Positions 36,724 through 45,217 of a DNA stretch of 64,000 nt are shown here, one piece after another. Position 1 is the first letter of the stretch. Each line of letters begins with the position of its first letter. The DNA lies in the NCBI GenBank assembly GCA_965227945.1, contig CBDDGQ010000006.1, positions 1,116,001 to 1,180,000 on the forward strand, written 5' to 3'. A model generated the notes under the pieces. The model had not been told where the DNA came from, did not search any database, and saw nothing but the letters and a program-made list of their open reading frames with translations. A program made the translations under genes and the position numbers. This DNA is from Azorhizobium sp965227945. GTDB taxonomy: Bacteria; Pseudomonadota; Alphaproteobacteria; Rhizobiales; Xanthobacteraceae.

Positions 36724-37380
36724 ATGCATATTGAACCCGGCATTCTCTCCGCAGCCAAAGTGGTCGCCGCCAACGCCGCCGCGCTCGCCACCCTCGGCGT
36801 CTACGCCCCCAAGCTGGTGCGCGCCCCCACCGAATTGGTGAAGACCTTGCTCGCGGCTGCCTTCTTCTCGGTGTTCATGGAGCTCTACCACTTGCCCGTG
36901 GGCGCCTCGGAGCTGCATTTCGTCGGTGCCTCGGCGGTCTATTTCATCTTCGGCTTCCTGCCGACACTGTTCGGTTTCGCCATCGGCCTGCTGCTGCAGG
37001 GCGCGCTGTTCGAACCGCAGGATCTGGTGCATTTGGGCGTCAATTCCCTGTCGCTGATGGTACCCCTGATCGCCGTGCACGAGACCCTGGGCAAGCGCTT
37101 CTTCGCCCGCGGCGCCGAGCGCATGCCCGTCACCTGGGTCGGCATCCTGAAGTTCGACGCCGCTTATTATTCCGGCGTGGTGACCATGGTCGCCTTCTGG
37201 CTGCTGCTCGGCAACGAACCCACCCCGGTCTATGACTGGGCGATCTTCGCCGCCTCCTATGTGCCGCTGGTGCTGTGCGAGCCCATCTTCACCTACGTGG
37301 CGCTGAAGCTGCTGGGCCGGCTGGAGACCAACGCAACGGTCAAGCGCTTCACCACGCTCGGCCAGCTTTCGGCCAGCTGA
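36724..37380 (+). CDS. CbiM-like cobalt transporter membrane component
   Basis: This 218-residue membrane protein has five to six spans. The N-terminus, MHIEPGIL, keeps the second-position His of CbiM/NikM proteins, whose N-terminal residues coordinate the metal ion inside the pore. The riboswitch directly upstream confirms a role in cobalt or cobalamin economy. Neither CbiQ/CbiO ATPase nor CbiN/CbtB genes are adjacent, so it either uses unlinked partners or works alone. Followed by a strong terminator. Confidence 0.82.
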   Translation: MHIEPGILSAAKVVAANAAALATLGVYAPKLVRAPTELVKTLLAAAFFSVFMELYHLPVGASELHFVGASAVYFIFGFLPTLFGFAIGLLLQGALFEPQDLVHLGVNSLSLMVPLIAVHETLGKRFFARGAERMPVTWVGILKFDAAYYSGVVTMVAFWLLLGNEPTPVYDWAIFAASYVPLVLCEPIFTYVALKLLGRLETNATVKRFTTLGQLSAS

Positions 37381-37387
37381 ACCCCTT

Positions 37388-37420
37388 CCCATGCGGCGCG
37401 CTTGGCGCGCGCCGCATGGG
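37388..37420. terminator. Strong stem-loop between converging cbiM-like and fkbM-like genes
   Basis: A perfect 14-bp stem (CCCATGCGGCGCGC with GCGCGCCGCATGGG) closes a TTGGC loop, seven bases after the transporter stop. It is well placed to end both transcripts, though it lacks a U-run. Confidence 0.65.
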
Positions 37421-37484
37421 TGCGGACTGGGTCAATCTCGGGCTGAGCCCTCTCGGATCGTCGGGGTCTACCGCCCCCACCGCG

Positions 37485-38327
37485 TCACGCCACGCTCCAG
37501 ATGTTCATGCCCACATCATCCGGGCCGGTGACCTTGGCAAATCCCTTCATCACGAAGCCGGCCTCGCTGGGGACGCACAGCAGACTGATGGACGTGATGC
37601 CCTCAAAGACATTCCGGGCATTGCCCGCGAAGTTGCCGGGCGAAAACAGCGGCGTGTAGACCCAGTAGGCCGCATAGCGGTGCGCAAGGATCTCGCGGAT
37701 GAGATCCGCGGACTTTTCCTTTCTGTCGTTCTCCAGGAACAGAATCGGCCGACACCGCGCCAGCGTGTCCCGCGCCCCTTGCAGCACCGCCAGCTCCATG
37801 CCCTCCACGTCGATCTTGATGAAATGGCACGCCGGCAGGGCACAGCTGTCCAGGCTCCGGACCGGGATCCGCTGCAGGGGATGGGTGCCGATCTGCACGC
37901 CTTCCAGCGCCACGCCGCCGAAATTGGCGGTGGCGGTGGGGTCCAGTAGGGTCTCGCCGGCCTCGCCGGCGTCATGGCTGAGACCCATCTGATAGGCATG
38001 GACATTGGTGCGGCTGCCGAGCGCGAGGTTGCCGCACAGAGTCTGGAACGCCAGACGCTGCGGCTCAAAGGCGATCACCGTGCCGGTGTCCCCAGCCAGA
38101 CGCGACAGATGGACGGTGTGGGCGCCGATGTTGGCGCCGACCTCCACCACCCACATGCCCGGCCGCACGATCTGCTCGAACAGCACCGCTTCGGCGGGGC
38201 CGTATTCGCCATAGAGCTCCAGGCTGCGCCCCACATAGGCATCATGCCGGTTGAACAGCATCGGGCCGAACCGGCAGATCTTCAGCTGGTTGAAGCCGTC
38301 CGATGGGAAGTCGATCGTCTGGCTCAT
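37485..38327 (-). CDS. FkbM-family methyltransferase
   Basis: This 280-residue SAM-dependent methyltransferase has motif I in VVEVGANIGAHTVHLSRLA, motif II acid in VIAFEPQRL, and the FkbM block FIKIDVEGMELAVLQGA, which is diagnostic. The family methylates hydroxyls on sugars, polyketides or surface glycans. No glycan cluster surrounds it, so its substrate is unknown. It is monocistronic by layout: 108 bp separate it from recR. Confidence 0.85.
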   Translation of the reverse strand: MSQTIDFPSDGFNQLKICRFGPMLFNRHDAYVGRSLELYGEYGPAEAVLFEQIVRPGMWVVEVGANIGAHTVHLSRLAGDTGTVIAFEPQRLAFQTLCGNLALGSRTNVHAYQMGLSHDAGEAGETLLDPTATANFGGVALEGVQIGTHPLQRIPVRSLDSCALPACHFIKIDVEGMELAVLQGARDTLARCRPILFLENDRKEKSADLIREILAHRYAAYWVYTPLFSPGNFAGNARNVFEGITSISLLCVPSEAGFVMKGFAKVTGPDDVGMNIWSVA

Positions 38328-38435
38328 CGCTGTCCGGTGCGGGTGGCGCCTGCGGTAAGCAGAGGCGGCACCCTCCTCCGTTTCCCGGATCGGATCAAGT
38401 GCGTGACCGGCGGCCGCATCGCAGGGCGCGGCCTC

Positions 38436-39041
38436 CTATAGAGCGGTGCGGGCGCGAATGGCGGCGGACAGGGTGCCCTCGTCCAGATGGTCCAGCTCCC
38501 CGCCCACCGGCACGCCGTGGGCGAGGCGGGTGACCTTCACCTGCGTCTCGCGCAGCAGGTCGGTGATGTAGTGGGCCGTGGTCTGCCCATCCACCGTGGC
38601 CCCCAGGGCCAGAATGACTTCTGAGACCGCCTCATCATGCACCCGCGCCAGCAGCGGGCCGAGGTTGAGATCCTCCGGGCCAATGCCGTCCAGCGGCGAC
38701 AGCACGCCGCCGAGCACGTGATATTTGGCATTGATGGCGCTAGCCCGCTCCAGCGCCCACAGGTCCGCCACATCCGCCACCACCACCAGCAGGCCGGCCT
38801 CGCGGTGCGGATCCGTACAGACGGTGCAGGGGTCGCGGGTATCCACATTGCCGCAGATGCGGCACACCACGATCTTGCTCAGCGCGTCGCCCAGGGCGGC
38901 GGTGAGCGGCGCCATCAGCGCCTCGCGCTTCTTGATGAGGTGCAGCGCCGCCCGCCGCGCCGAGCGCGGCCCAAGGCCGGGGACGCGGGCCAGCAACTGG
39001 ATCAGACGCTCGATTTCAGGACCGGCGACGGCTCGGGACAT
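38436..39041 (-). CDS. recR: Recombination mediator RecR
   Basis: This 201-residue protein has an N-terminal helix-hairpin-helix (LLARVPGLGPRSARRAALHL), the C4 zinc finger CRICGNVDTRDPCTVC, a Toprim domain (VVADVADLWALERA) and a Walker-like C-terminus. With RecF/RecO it loads RecA at gaps. The ATG at 39041 begins the family sequence; the longer frame from 39566 is a shadow. It usually follows ybaB directly; here an opposed two-gene unit lies between them. Confidence 0.94.
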   Translation of the reverse strand: MSRAVAGPEIERLIQLLARVPGLGPRSARRAALHLIKKREALMAPLTAALGDALSKIVVCRICGNVDTRDPCTVCTDPHREAGLLVVVADVADLWALERASAINAKYHVLGGVLSPLDGIGPEDLNLGPLLARVHDEAVSEVILALGATVDGQTTAHYITDLLRETQVKVTRLAHGVPVGGELDHLDEGTLSAAIRARTAL

Positions 39042-39135
39042 AAGCGGATGCACTCGACAGGGACGCCTGTGATGTAGCGCGCCGCGCCCCATGCGCCAAC
39101 CATCGGGCCGGGACTTCGCCGTCGACGGATGCCGT

Positions 39136-39177
39136 GGCATGCGGTATGCCACCAATACTTGCCTATGAGTTGGGCAA
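39136..39177. promoter_or_regulatory. Two dyads upstream of the HPP/globin operon
   Basis: GGCAT-N5-ATGCC lies at 39136-39150 and TTGCC-N9-GGCAA at 39159-39177, in the 250-bp spacer between divergent recR and the HPP gene. They resemble operators, but match no family I can name with confidence, and neither follows the FNR or NsrR pattern. Confidence 0.35.
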
Positions 39178-39291
39178 ACTGCTAGAAAATCATGCAGTGA
39201 CGGCAGGGATAGGGTGTGGCGCCCGGCGGTATTGGCGGGCGGCGACACATCAGGGCCCCGCGCCCGCGTCCGCCTCGCCAGGGAGAGAAAC

Positions 39292-40488
39292 GTGCCTCCG
39301 CTCTTGATGCGCCTGATCCCGGCCAGCGGGCCGGTGAGCCCCCTGGAGCGCCTGCGCGCCGCGGCCGGCGCGCTCATCGGCATCCTCCTCACTGGCGTGG
39401 TCACGCGGATGGCGCTGGGGTCCGGCGCCGCCGTGCCGCTGCTGATCGCGCCCATGGGGGCGTCCGCGGTGCTGCTGTTCGCGGTGCCCTCCAGCCCGCT
39501 GGCGCAACCCTGGTCGATCCTCGGTGGCAATGTCGTGGCGGCGGTGGTGGGCGTGACCGCCGCCATATGGATTCCCGATCCCTTCCTGGCCGCCGCGGTG
39601 GCGGTCGGAGTGGCGCTCGGGGCGATGCTGTCGCTGCGCTGCGTCCATCCCCCCAGCGGCGCGGTGGCGCTGACCGCCGTCCTGGGCGGCCCAGCGGTGA
39701 CCGCGGCCGGTTATGGATTCGTGCTGTGGCCGGTGCTGCTGAACTCGGCGCTTCTGCTGGCCGTGGCCCTGGCCTTCAACCCGCTCACTGGCCGTCGCTA
39801 TCCCCATTTTGCCGCACCCAGCGGGGCGCAGGATCCCCCCGTCCCCCCGCAGCTCGGCGTCTCGCGCGACGATGTGGCCGCGGTGCTGCGCGACTATGGC
39901 CAGCTCATCGACGTGGCCCCGGCCGATCTGGAGGACCTGCTCCAGCGGGCGCAGGTCCGCGCCTTCCAGCGCCGGTCCGGCGAGGTCACCTGCGCCGATA
40001 TCATGACCCGCCATGTGGTGGCGGTCTCGCCGGGCACGCCGCTCCGCGACGCCATGGACCTGCTGCGCTCCGGCCGCATCAAGGTGCTGCCGGTCACCAC
40101 CGATACCGCCCATGTGGTGGGGGTGCTGACCCAGAGCGACCTGCTGGACAAGGTGGACTGGGGCCACAAGGGGCCGCGCCTCGGCATCCTCCAGCGCATG
40201 CGCTGGGCTTTTCAACGGGGCCGCGCGCCGGATGCGGTGGTGGAGGAGATCATGACCACGCACGTGCGCACGGTAACCCCGCAGACCCGCATCGCCACCC
40301 TCGCGCCGCTGATGGCCGACACCGGCCTGCACCACATTCCGGTGGTGGACGACCAGGGGCAATTGATGGGGATCGTCAGCCAGGCGGCGCTGATCTCCGC
40401 TTTGATCCACGGCTCCGACGAAGGACCCGCCACCGCGCCGGCCCAGACCCCAGAGGCCACGCCCCCCGTTCCGGTGCGCGCCGGATGA
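39292..40488 (+). CDS. HPP-family membrane protein with C-terminal CBS pair
   Basis: The protein has 398 residues from the GTG at 39292, preceded by AGGGAGAGAAAC; an upstream in-frame GTG at 39214 adds 26 codons without homology character. The N-terminal half has four to five spans and the eponymous motif RCVHPPSGAVALT. Two CBS domains follow (ADIMTRHVVAVSPGTPL and EEIMTTHVRTVTPQTRI), which bind adenine nucleotides and usually gate transport. Plant HPP proteins transport nitrite. Its stop overlaps the truncated globin start, pointing to a shared role in nitrite or nitric oxide metabolism. Confidence 0.85.
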   Translation: MPPLLMRLIPASGPVSPLERLRAAAGALIGILLTGVVTRMALGSGAAVPLLIAPMGASAVLLFAVPSSPLAQPWSILGGNVVAAVVGVTAAIWIPDPFLAAAVAVGVALGAMLSLRCVHPPSGAVALTAVLGGPAVTAAGYGFVLWPVLLNSALLLAVALAFNPLTGRRYPHFAAPSGAQDPPVPPQLGVSRDDVAAVLRDYGQLIDVAPADLEDLLQRAQVRAFQRRSGEVTCADIMTRHVVAVSPGTPLRDAMDLLRSGRIKVLPVTTDTAHVVGVLTQSDLLDKVDWGHKGPRLGILQRMRWAFQRGRAPDAVVEEIMTTHVRTVTPQTRIATLAPLMADTGLHHIPVVDDQGQLMGIVSQAALISALIHGSDEGPATAPAQTPEATPPVPVRAG

Positions 40489-40874
40489 GCGATCCCGCCC
40501 CCGCTTTGCTCAGCCGGATCGACGACGCTGCCATCGCCACGCTGGTGGACCACTTCTATGCCCGCGCTCGGTCGGACCCTCGCCTGGGGCCTGTGTTTGC
40601 CGACGCGGTGCAGGACTGGCCCGCGCACATGGCGACGTTGCAGGCGTTCTGGTCGTCGGTGATGACGCACAGCGGGCGCTACAAGGGCAATCCGTTCGCC
40701 GTCCACAAGGCGCTTGCGCTGCAACCGGACCTGTTCGCGGTCTGGCTCGGCCTGTGGCGGCAGACCACGCACGATGTGTTCACGCCGGATCTGGCGGCGC
40801 AGTTCGACGCCAAGGCCGACCGCATCGCCGAGAGCCTCAAGGCCGGCCTGTTCTTTGATCCGCGTCGCCCCTGA
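40485..40874 (+). CDS. Group III truncated hemoglobin
   Basis: This 129-residue heme protein has the TrHb3 layout: TLVDHFYARARSDPRLGPVF at the start, then WPAHMATLQAFWSSVM, THSGRYKGNPFAVHKAL with proximal His74, and FAVWLGLWRQTTHDVF. Family members bind oxygen or nitric oxide and protect against reactive nitrogen in some bacteria. ATGA overlap with the HPP-CBS gene means the two are translated together. An open frame runs upstream in phase, but the overlapping ATG starts the family exactly. Confidence 0.87.
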   Translation: MSDPAPALLSRIDDAAIATLVDHFYARARSDPRLGPVFADAVQDWPAHMATLQAFWSSVMTHSGRYKGNPFAVHKALALQPDLFAVWLGLWRQTTHDVFTPDLAAQFDAKADRIAESLKAGLFFDPRRP

Positions 40875-40894
40875 AGGCGCCGCGCGGCCGGCTC

Positions 40895-41218
40895 TCAGAA
40901 CAGATTGAGGCCGGGCGGGATCGGCAGGCCGCCGGTCAGGTCCTTCATCTTTTCCGCCAGCACCTTTTCCGCCTTGCCGCGGGCGTCCGCCAGGGCCGCC
41001 ACCAGCAGGTCTTCCAGGATCTCGCCCTCGTCGGGCTTCAGCAGGCTGGGATCGATCCGCACCGCCTTGACCGCCCCCTTGGCGGTGACGCGCACGCTGA
41101 CCAGGCCGCCCCCGGACGCGCCTTCCACTTCGACGTTGTCCAGTTCGTCCTGCATCTGCTGCATGCGGCCTTGCAATTCCTTGGCCTGCTTCATCATGCC
41201 CATCAGGTCGCGCATCAC
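40895..41218 (-). CDS. ybaB: Nucleoid-associated protein YbaB/EbfC
   Basis: This 107-residue DNA-binding protein has the family start MRDLMGMMKQAKELQGRMQ and the central EGASGGGLVSVRVTAKGA. It is usually the gene between dnaX and recR. Here a hydrolase/TPR gene separates it from dnaX and an opposed unit from recR. Confidence 0.93.
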   Translation of the reverse strand: MMRDLMGMMKQAKELQGRMQQMQDELDNVEVEGASGGGLVSVRVTAKGAVKAVRIDPSLLKPDEGEILEDLLVAALADARGKAEKVLAEKMKDLTGGLPIPPGLNLF

Positions 41219-41302
41219 AGTCTCTCCCTGGGTCAGTTGTGGAGACGGGGTGTGGGCCGGTTTAGAGCCGCCCCGGCCGCGGATGTCCAGTCCGACAGGG
41301 CT

Positions 41303-42400
41303 TCACACCCCACGCAGCGCATCGCGCCGCACCAGGCGGAGCGCCGCTCGCACCACCGCCGGGCGGGCGGCATGGGCGCGGGCGGCGCGGATGACACTCA
41401 TCTCCCGCTGGTGGGACAAATGCTCCGGCGCCAGCGCCACGGCCCGCGCCGCCACGCTTTCCGCCTCGGCCCAACGGCCAGCCTTCATTAGAAAGCGGCG
41501 ATATTCCAGCAGCAGCGGCGCATGGTCCGGAGCCATGGCCATGGCCTCACCATAACGTGTCTCCGCTGCCGCCCAGGCGCCATGGTCCGCGAGGATCCGG
41601 CCATGGGTCACCCGGTACCAGGGATCGCTCGGCGCCAACGCCACGGCCTTGGCGGCAAGCGCCAGACGGCGCGCCTGCGCCCAGCGCGGCAGCGCCATCG
41701 CCTTGTTGGAGAGATAGCGCGGCGAGCGCTCCCGCGTCGCACTGGCCGCGCGTTCACACGCCGCGGGATCGAACCGCCCCGCGGCGCTGTCGAGGACCGT
41801 CTGGGCGAGCAATCCCGCCTCTTGCAGCATGGCGATGCAGGGATGGCCGCCATGAGGCAATCGGACGTGATGGGATGTCATTTGCCGGCTCATGAGCCGG
41901 GCATGGCGGCGGTCCGGCGACTGGGGATCGTAGAACAGAAACAGGTGCCCGGCGGGGCTCACCGGCAAATCGTCCCAGAGAGACGGCAGCCCGATGCGCG
42001 CCAGGCGCCACCGCCGCTCCCACGGCACCCGCGCCGGGTCCGCGCTGAATTGGGGGGAAAACGCCAAAACTCGGGCCGCATTCAGCAGGCCGGAGAAGCG
42101 GAAGGCCGCATATCCCCCCATGCTGCTGCCGTAAGTGATGATCTCCCGCTCGGCGCCCACATGGGCGCGCACACGCTCCAGGGCCTCCCGCATCTCGGGA
42201 TGCTGGTACCACCCGTTGAGCCGTGGAATGACGTGGAAGGCCTCGAGGCCATGCTTGAGGAAGAACGCCTCGCCGAATCCCTTGCGGCTGGTCTGGAAGC
42301 TCTCGCTGAACGAATCGAACGTCACGAACACCGGGCCGGTGGGCGCGCCAGGCACCCGAACCACCTCAATGTCCGGGGACCTGAAAATCGGCTCCCGCAT
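41303..42400 (-). CDS. Alpha/beta-hydrolase-fold protein with C-terminal TPR-like region
   Basis: This 365-residue protein begins with an alpha/beta hydrolase core. A nucleophile elbow, ITYGSSMGGYAAFRFSG (GxSxG-type, GSSMG), is visible near residue 100, and LPHGGHPCIAM carries a candidate catalytic His near residue 190. From about residue 230 TPR-like helices follow (RLALAAKAVALAPSDPWY, AETRYGEAMAMAPDHAPLL, AESVAARAVALAPEH). ATG at 42400 has CCAGGAGAAC upstream. Such hydrolase-TPR proteins occur near glycan or surface genes. It sits in the dnaX operon, where it is not expected. Substrate unknown. Confidence 0.72.
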   Translation of the reverse strand: MREPIFRSPDIEVVRVPGAPTGPVFVTFDSFSESFQTSRKGFGEAFFLKHGLEAFHVIPRLNGWYQHPEMREALERVRAHVGAEREIITYGSSMGGYAAFRFSGLLNAARVLAFSPQFSADPARVPWERRWRLARIGLPSLWDDLPVSPAGHLFLFYDPQSPDRRHARLMSRQMTSHHVRLPHGGHPCIAMLQEAGLLAQTVLDSAAGRFDPAACERAASATRERSPRYLSNKAMALPRWAQARRLALAAKAVALAPSDPWYRVTHGRILADHGAWAAAETRYGEAMAMAPDHAPLLLEYRRFLMKAGRWAEAESVAARAVALAPEHLSHQREMSVIRAARAHAARPAVVRAALRLVRRDALRGV

Positions 42401-42466
42401 GCCTCGGCGTTCTCCTGGCCATCCCCACCGCGTCCGCACCCAACATCGGCGTCCGGTCCCCGCCAC

Positions 42467-44383
42467 TCAGTCGAATGGCGAGGCGGCCCCATCGCCGTCG
42501 CCGTCGTCTTCCACCGGCGCAAGGGCGGTATCCGCCACATCCTCGCGCGCCCGCACATCGACGATTTGCGCGCCGGGAAACTGCGCCAGCACCGCCGCCA
42601 CCAGCGGGTCCGCGCGGATGCCGTCCTCACGCTGCTCCCGCTGCACCTTGGCCAGCTCCGCCAGGGTCGGGCCGCCCTCCCGCGAGGACAGGGACACCAG
42701 CCAGCGCCGGCCGGTCCATTCCCCGAGCTTGCGGGAGAGATCCTGCACCAGGGTGCCGGAGCCCCCGGCCCCGAGCGCGATCTCGATGCGACCGTCCTCG
42801 AAATGCACCGGGCGGGCGTAGGTTTCCACCGCATGCTTCAGCATGAGATCGCGCTTCTGGCTGGCCAGCGCCACCACGTCCTGGAGCGAGGCGAGGCGGG
42901 GACCGGCCACCGCCTGCGGCGCGGCCACGGCCTGCACGCTCACCGGTTCGGTGCGCGGGGCGAGCGCCAGTCGGGCGCCGCCACCGCCACCGCCGCCCCC
43001 GCCGCCGCCGGAGGGACCGTTGGGAGACACCGCGGGGGCCGACGGCGCAGCGGGCGCCGCCCCCGCCGGCTGATCCTTGAGCTGCCGCAGGGCTTCGTCC
43101 GGGGTCGGCAGGTCGGCGGCATAGCCGAGGCGCACCAGCACCATTTCCGCCGCCTGGGCGGGCTTGGCCGCCTGCTGCACCTCGGTGATGCCCTTGGCCA
43201 GCATCTGCCAGGCGCGCGCCAGCACCCGCATGGACAGCGCCTGCGCCATCTCCGCGCCGCGCAGCCGTTCGGCCTCCACCAAAGCGGCATCCTCGCCGCT
43301 GGCCGGGACGATCTTCAGGCGGGTCACAAGATGGGTGAATTCCGCCAGATCGGTGAGGATCACCGCCGGATCGGCTCCGGAGTCATATTGTTCGCGGAAT
43401 TCCGCCAGCGCGCGGGCCATGTCGCCCCGCATCACGGCGTCGAACAGATCGATCACCCGCGCCCGGTCGGCGAGGCCCAGCAGGCGGCGCACTTCCTCGC
43501 CGGTGACCGCGCCGCCACCATGGGCAATGGCCTGATCCAGCAGCGACAGCGCATCGCGCACCGAGCCTTCCGCCGCGCGCGCCACGATGGAGAGGGCTTC
43601 CGCCTCCACTGCCACATGTTCTTTGGCGCAGATGCCCGACAAATGGCTGGCCAGGACCCCGGCCTCCACCCGCCGCAGGTCGAAGCGCTGGCAGCGGGAG
43701 AGCACGGTGACCGGCACCTTGCGGATCTCGGTGGTGGCGAAGATGAATTTCACATGCTCTGGCGGCTCTTCCAGCGTCTTCAGCAGGCCGTTGAAGGCCG
43801 CCGTGGAGAGCATGTGCACTTCGTCGATGATGTAGACCTTGTAGCGGGCCATCACCGGGCGATAGCGCGAGCCGTCGATGATCTCGCGAATGTCGTTGAT
43901 GGAGGTGTTGGACGCGGCGTCCATCTCCATCACGTCCACATGGCGCGATTCGATGATGTCGCGGCAGTGCTTGCCCATCACCGACAGATCCAGGGTCGGC
44001 CCGCCGCCGCCCTCCATGGGCTCGAAATTCAACGCCCGGGCGAGAATGCGGGCGGTGGTGGTCTTGCCCACCCCGCGCACGCCGGTGAGGATATAGGCCT
44101 GCGCGATGCGCCCCGAGGTGAAGGCATTGGACAGGGTGCGGACCATCGCCTCCTGGCCGATCAGATCGTCGAAGGTCTGCGGGCGATATTTGCGGGCCAG
44201 GACGCGGTAGGGCGTGGCGGCCGCATTGGCGGGAGCGGGAGCCGGGGCGACGGGAACCGCGGACGTCGCGGCAGCCGCTACCGCAGGGGCAGCGGTGTCC
44301 GCGGGTGCGGGCGGCGCCGGGGCAGCCACGGGCGGGGCACCCAGGTCGAAGGCGGGCATGTCGTCGGGATGATCGGCGCTCAT
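42467..44383 (-). CDS. dnaX: DNA polymerase III subunit gamma/tau
   Basis: This 638-residue clamp-loader ATPase has Walker A in TGVRGVGKTTTARILARAL, Walker B/DExx in YIIDEVHMLS, sensor 1 in FIFATTEIRKVPVT, and the SRC arginine motif in VLSRCQRFDLRR. The region where E. coli DnaX has zinc-binding cysteines instead reads MGKHCRDIIESRHVDVMEMD with only one Cys, as is typical for Alphaproteobacteria. A glycine run (about residue 465) leads to the tau C-terminus. N-terminal Ala/Pro-rich extension before YRVLARKYRPQTFDD. The SRP RNA gene lies upstream on the same strand. Confidence 0.95.
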   Translation of the reverse strand: MSADHPDDMPAFDLGAPPVAAPAPPAPADTAAPAVAAAATSAVPVAPAPAPANAAATPYRVLARKYRPQTFDDLIGQEAMVRTLSNAFTSGRIAQAYILTGVRGVGKTTTARILARALNFEPMEGGGGPTLDLSVMGKHCRDIIESRHVDVMEMDAASNTSINDIREIIDGSRYRPVMARYKVYIIDEVHMLSTAAFNGLLKTLEEPPEHVKFIFATTEIRKVPVTVLSRCQRFDLRRVEAGVLASHLSGICAKEHVAVEAEALSIVARAAEGSVRDALSLLDQAIAHGGGAVTGEEVRRLLGLADRARVIDLFDAVMRGDMARALAEFREQYDSGADPAVILTDLAEFTHLVTRLKIVPASGEDAALVEAERLRGAEMAQALSMRVLARAWQMLAKGITEVQQAAKPAQAAEMVLVRLGYAADLPTPDEALRQLKDQPAGAAPAAPSAPAVSPNGPSGGGGGGGGGGGARLALAPRTEPVSVQAVAAPQAVAGPRLASLQDVVALASQKRDLMLKHAVETYARPVHFEDGRIEIALGAGGSGTLVQDLSRKLGEWTGRRWLVSLSSREGGPTLAELAKVQREQREDGIRADPLVAAVLAQFPGAQIVDVRAREDVADTALAPVEDDGDGDGAASPFD

Positions 44384-44540
44384 AGCGCCTTCATAGCATC
44401 TGAGGCGGGGGGCGCGTCACTGGCTTCGTGCCGCGCTGTCCCGTCAACCACAGCCAAGCCACTGGTCCAGGGGCGCACTGCCTCTTAGAGGGCGGCGCCG
44501 CGGCCAAGGCGCGGGAAGACGCGCGGCTGCGAAGACGAGA

Positions 44541-44645
44541 AGGTGGGAGGCTGATCGGCAACCCGAGACGGGCTCGTTGGGGCTGCTTCCTTCCGGACCT
44601 GACCCGGTTGGCGAGTGGCTCGTCCACCGCCAACCTCCCGCCCCC
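44541..44645 (-). ncRNA. ffs: Signal recognition particle RNA, small bacterial (4.5S) type
   Basis: On the minus strand the universally conserved domain IV reads GGGTCAGGTCCGGAAGGAAG followed by CAGCCC, with the GGAA tetraloop and asymmetric loop. The ends pair (GGGCGGGAGG near 44645 with CCTCCCACC near 44542), giving an approximately 105-nt hairpin. It works with Ffh to target membrane proteins. It lies just upstream of dnaX, the usual place in this order. Confidence 0.93.
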
Positions 44646-44733
44646 TATATCGTCCGCTCGCGATCGTTTAGCAAGTCGGGGCGCACGGGCCTGTGAATCC
44701 CCGCCCACAGGGCCCTCTTTCTGCGAGGCTCCG

Positions 44734-45153
44734 ATGCCGTCCGTCCCGTTCACCCCCGACCCCCGCCTCGTCTCCGATGGCCCCGCGCTGGGAGATCTGG
44801 AGCTGTGCCATGTGCGGCTGGTGGATGATGCCCGGTTTCCCTGGCTGCTGCTGATCCCGCGCCGGCTGGACCTGGTGGAGATCATCGATCTGCCGGCCGA
44901 GGAGCGGGTGATCCTGATGAGCGAGATCGCGCTGGCCTCCTCCGCCCTGCGCACGGTGAGCGGCGCGCAAAAGCTCAATGTGGCGGCGCTGGGCAACATG
45001 GTGCCACAGCTGCATGTGCATGTGGTGGGTCGCTCCAGCGGGGATGCCGCCTGGCCCGGCCCCATGTTCGGGGTCGGCATCCGCGTGCCCTATGAGCCCG
45101 CGACCCTGGCGCATCTGGCAGCGCGCATGTGTGACGCCCTCGGGCTTGGCTGA
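44734..45153 (+). CDS. HIT-family protein
   Basis: This 139-residue protein carries the histidine triad-like motif QLHVHVVGR and the preceding strand KLNVAALGNMVP. HIT proteins hydrolyse nucleotide phosphoramidates or dinucleoside polyphosphates. ATG at 44734 with CGAGG upstream is preferred; the longer frame from 44428 crosses the ffs gene. The next gene, nudC, starts 65 bp downstream, giving two nucleotide-hydrolase genes in a row. Confidence 0.87.
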   Translation: MPSVPFTPDPRLVSDGPALGDLELCHVRLVDDARFPWLLLIPRRLDLVEIIDLPAEERVILMSEIALASSALRTVSGAQKLNVAALGNMVPQLHVHVVGRSSGDAAWPGPMFGVGIRVPYEPATLAHLAARMCDALGLG

Positions 45154-45217
45154 GCGCTTGCCTCCGCCGGGGACCCGTGCCACGGTCAAATGAATAGCTC
45201 GCCCCGCTTCAGGCCCC

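Noticed and set aside
39159..39177. FNR or NsrR site upstream of the HPP/globin pair
   Set aside because: The dyad is TTGCC-N9-GGCAA, which does not follow the FNR core TTGAT-N4-ATCAA or a clear NsrR pattern; kept only as an unnamed operator candidate.
41522..44488. A 988-codon plus-strand frame over the hydrolase and dnaX
   Set aside because: It runs antisense through dnaX motifs and into the ffs region, and has no recognisable domain.
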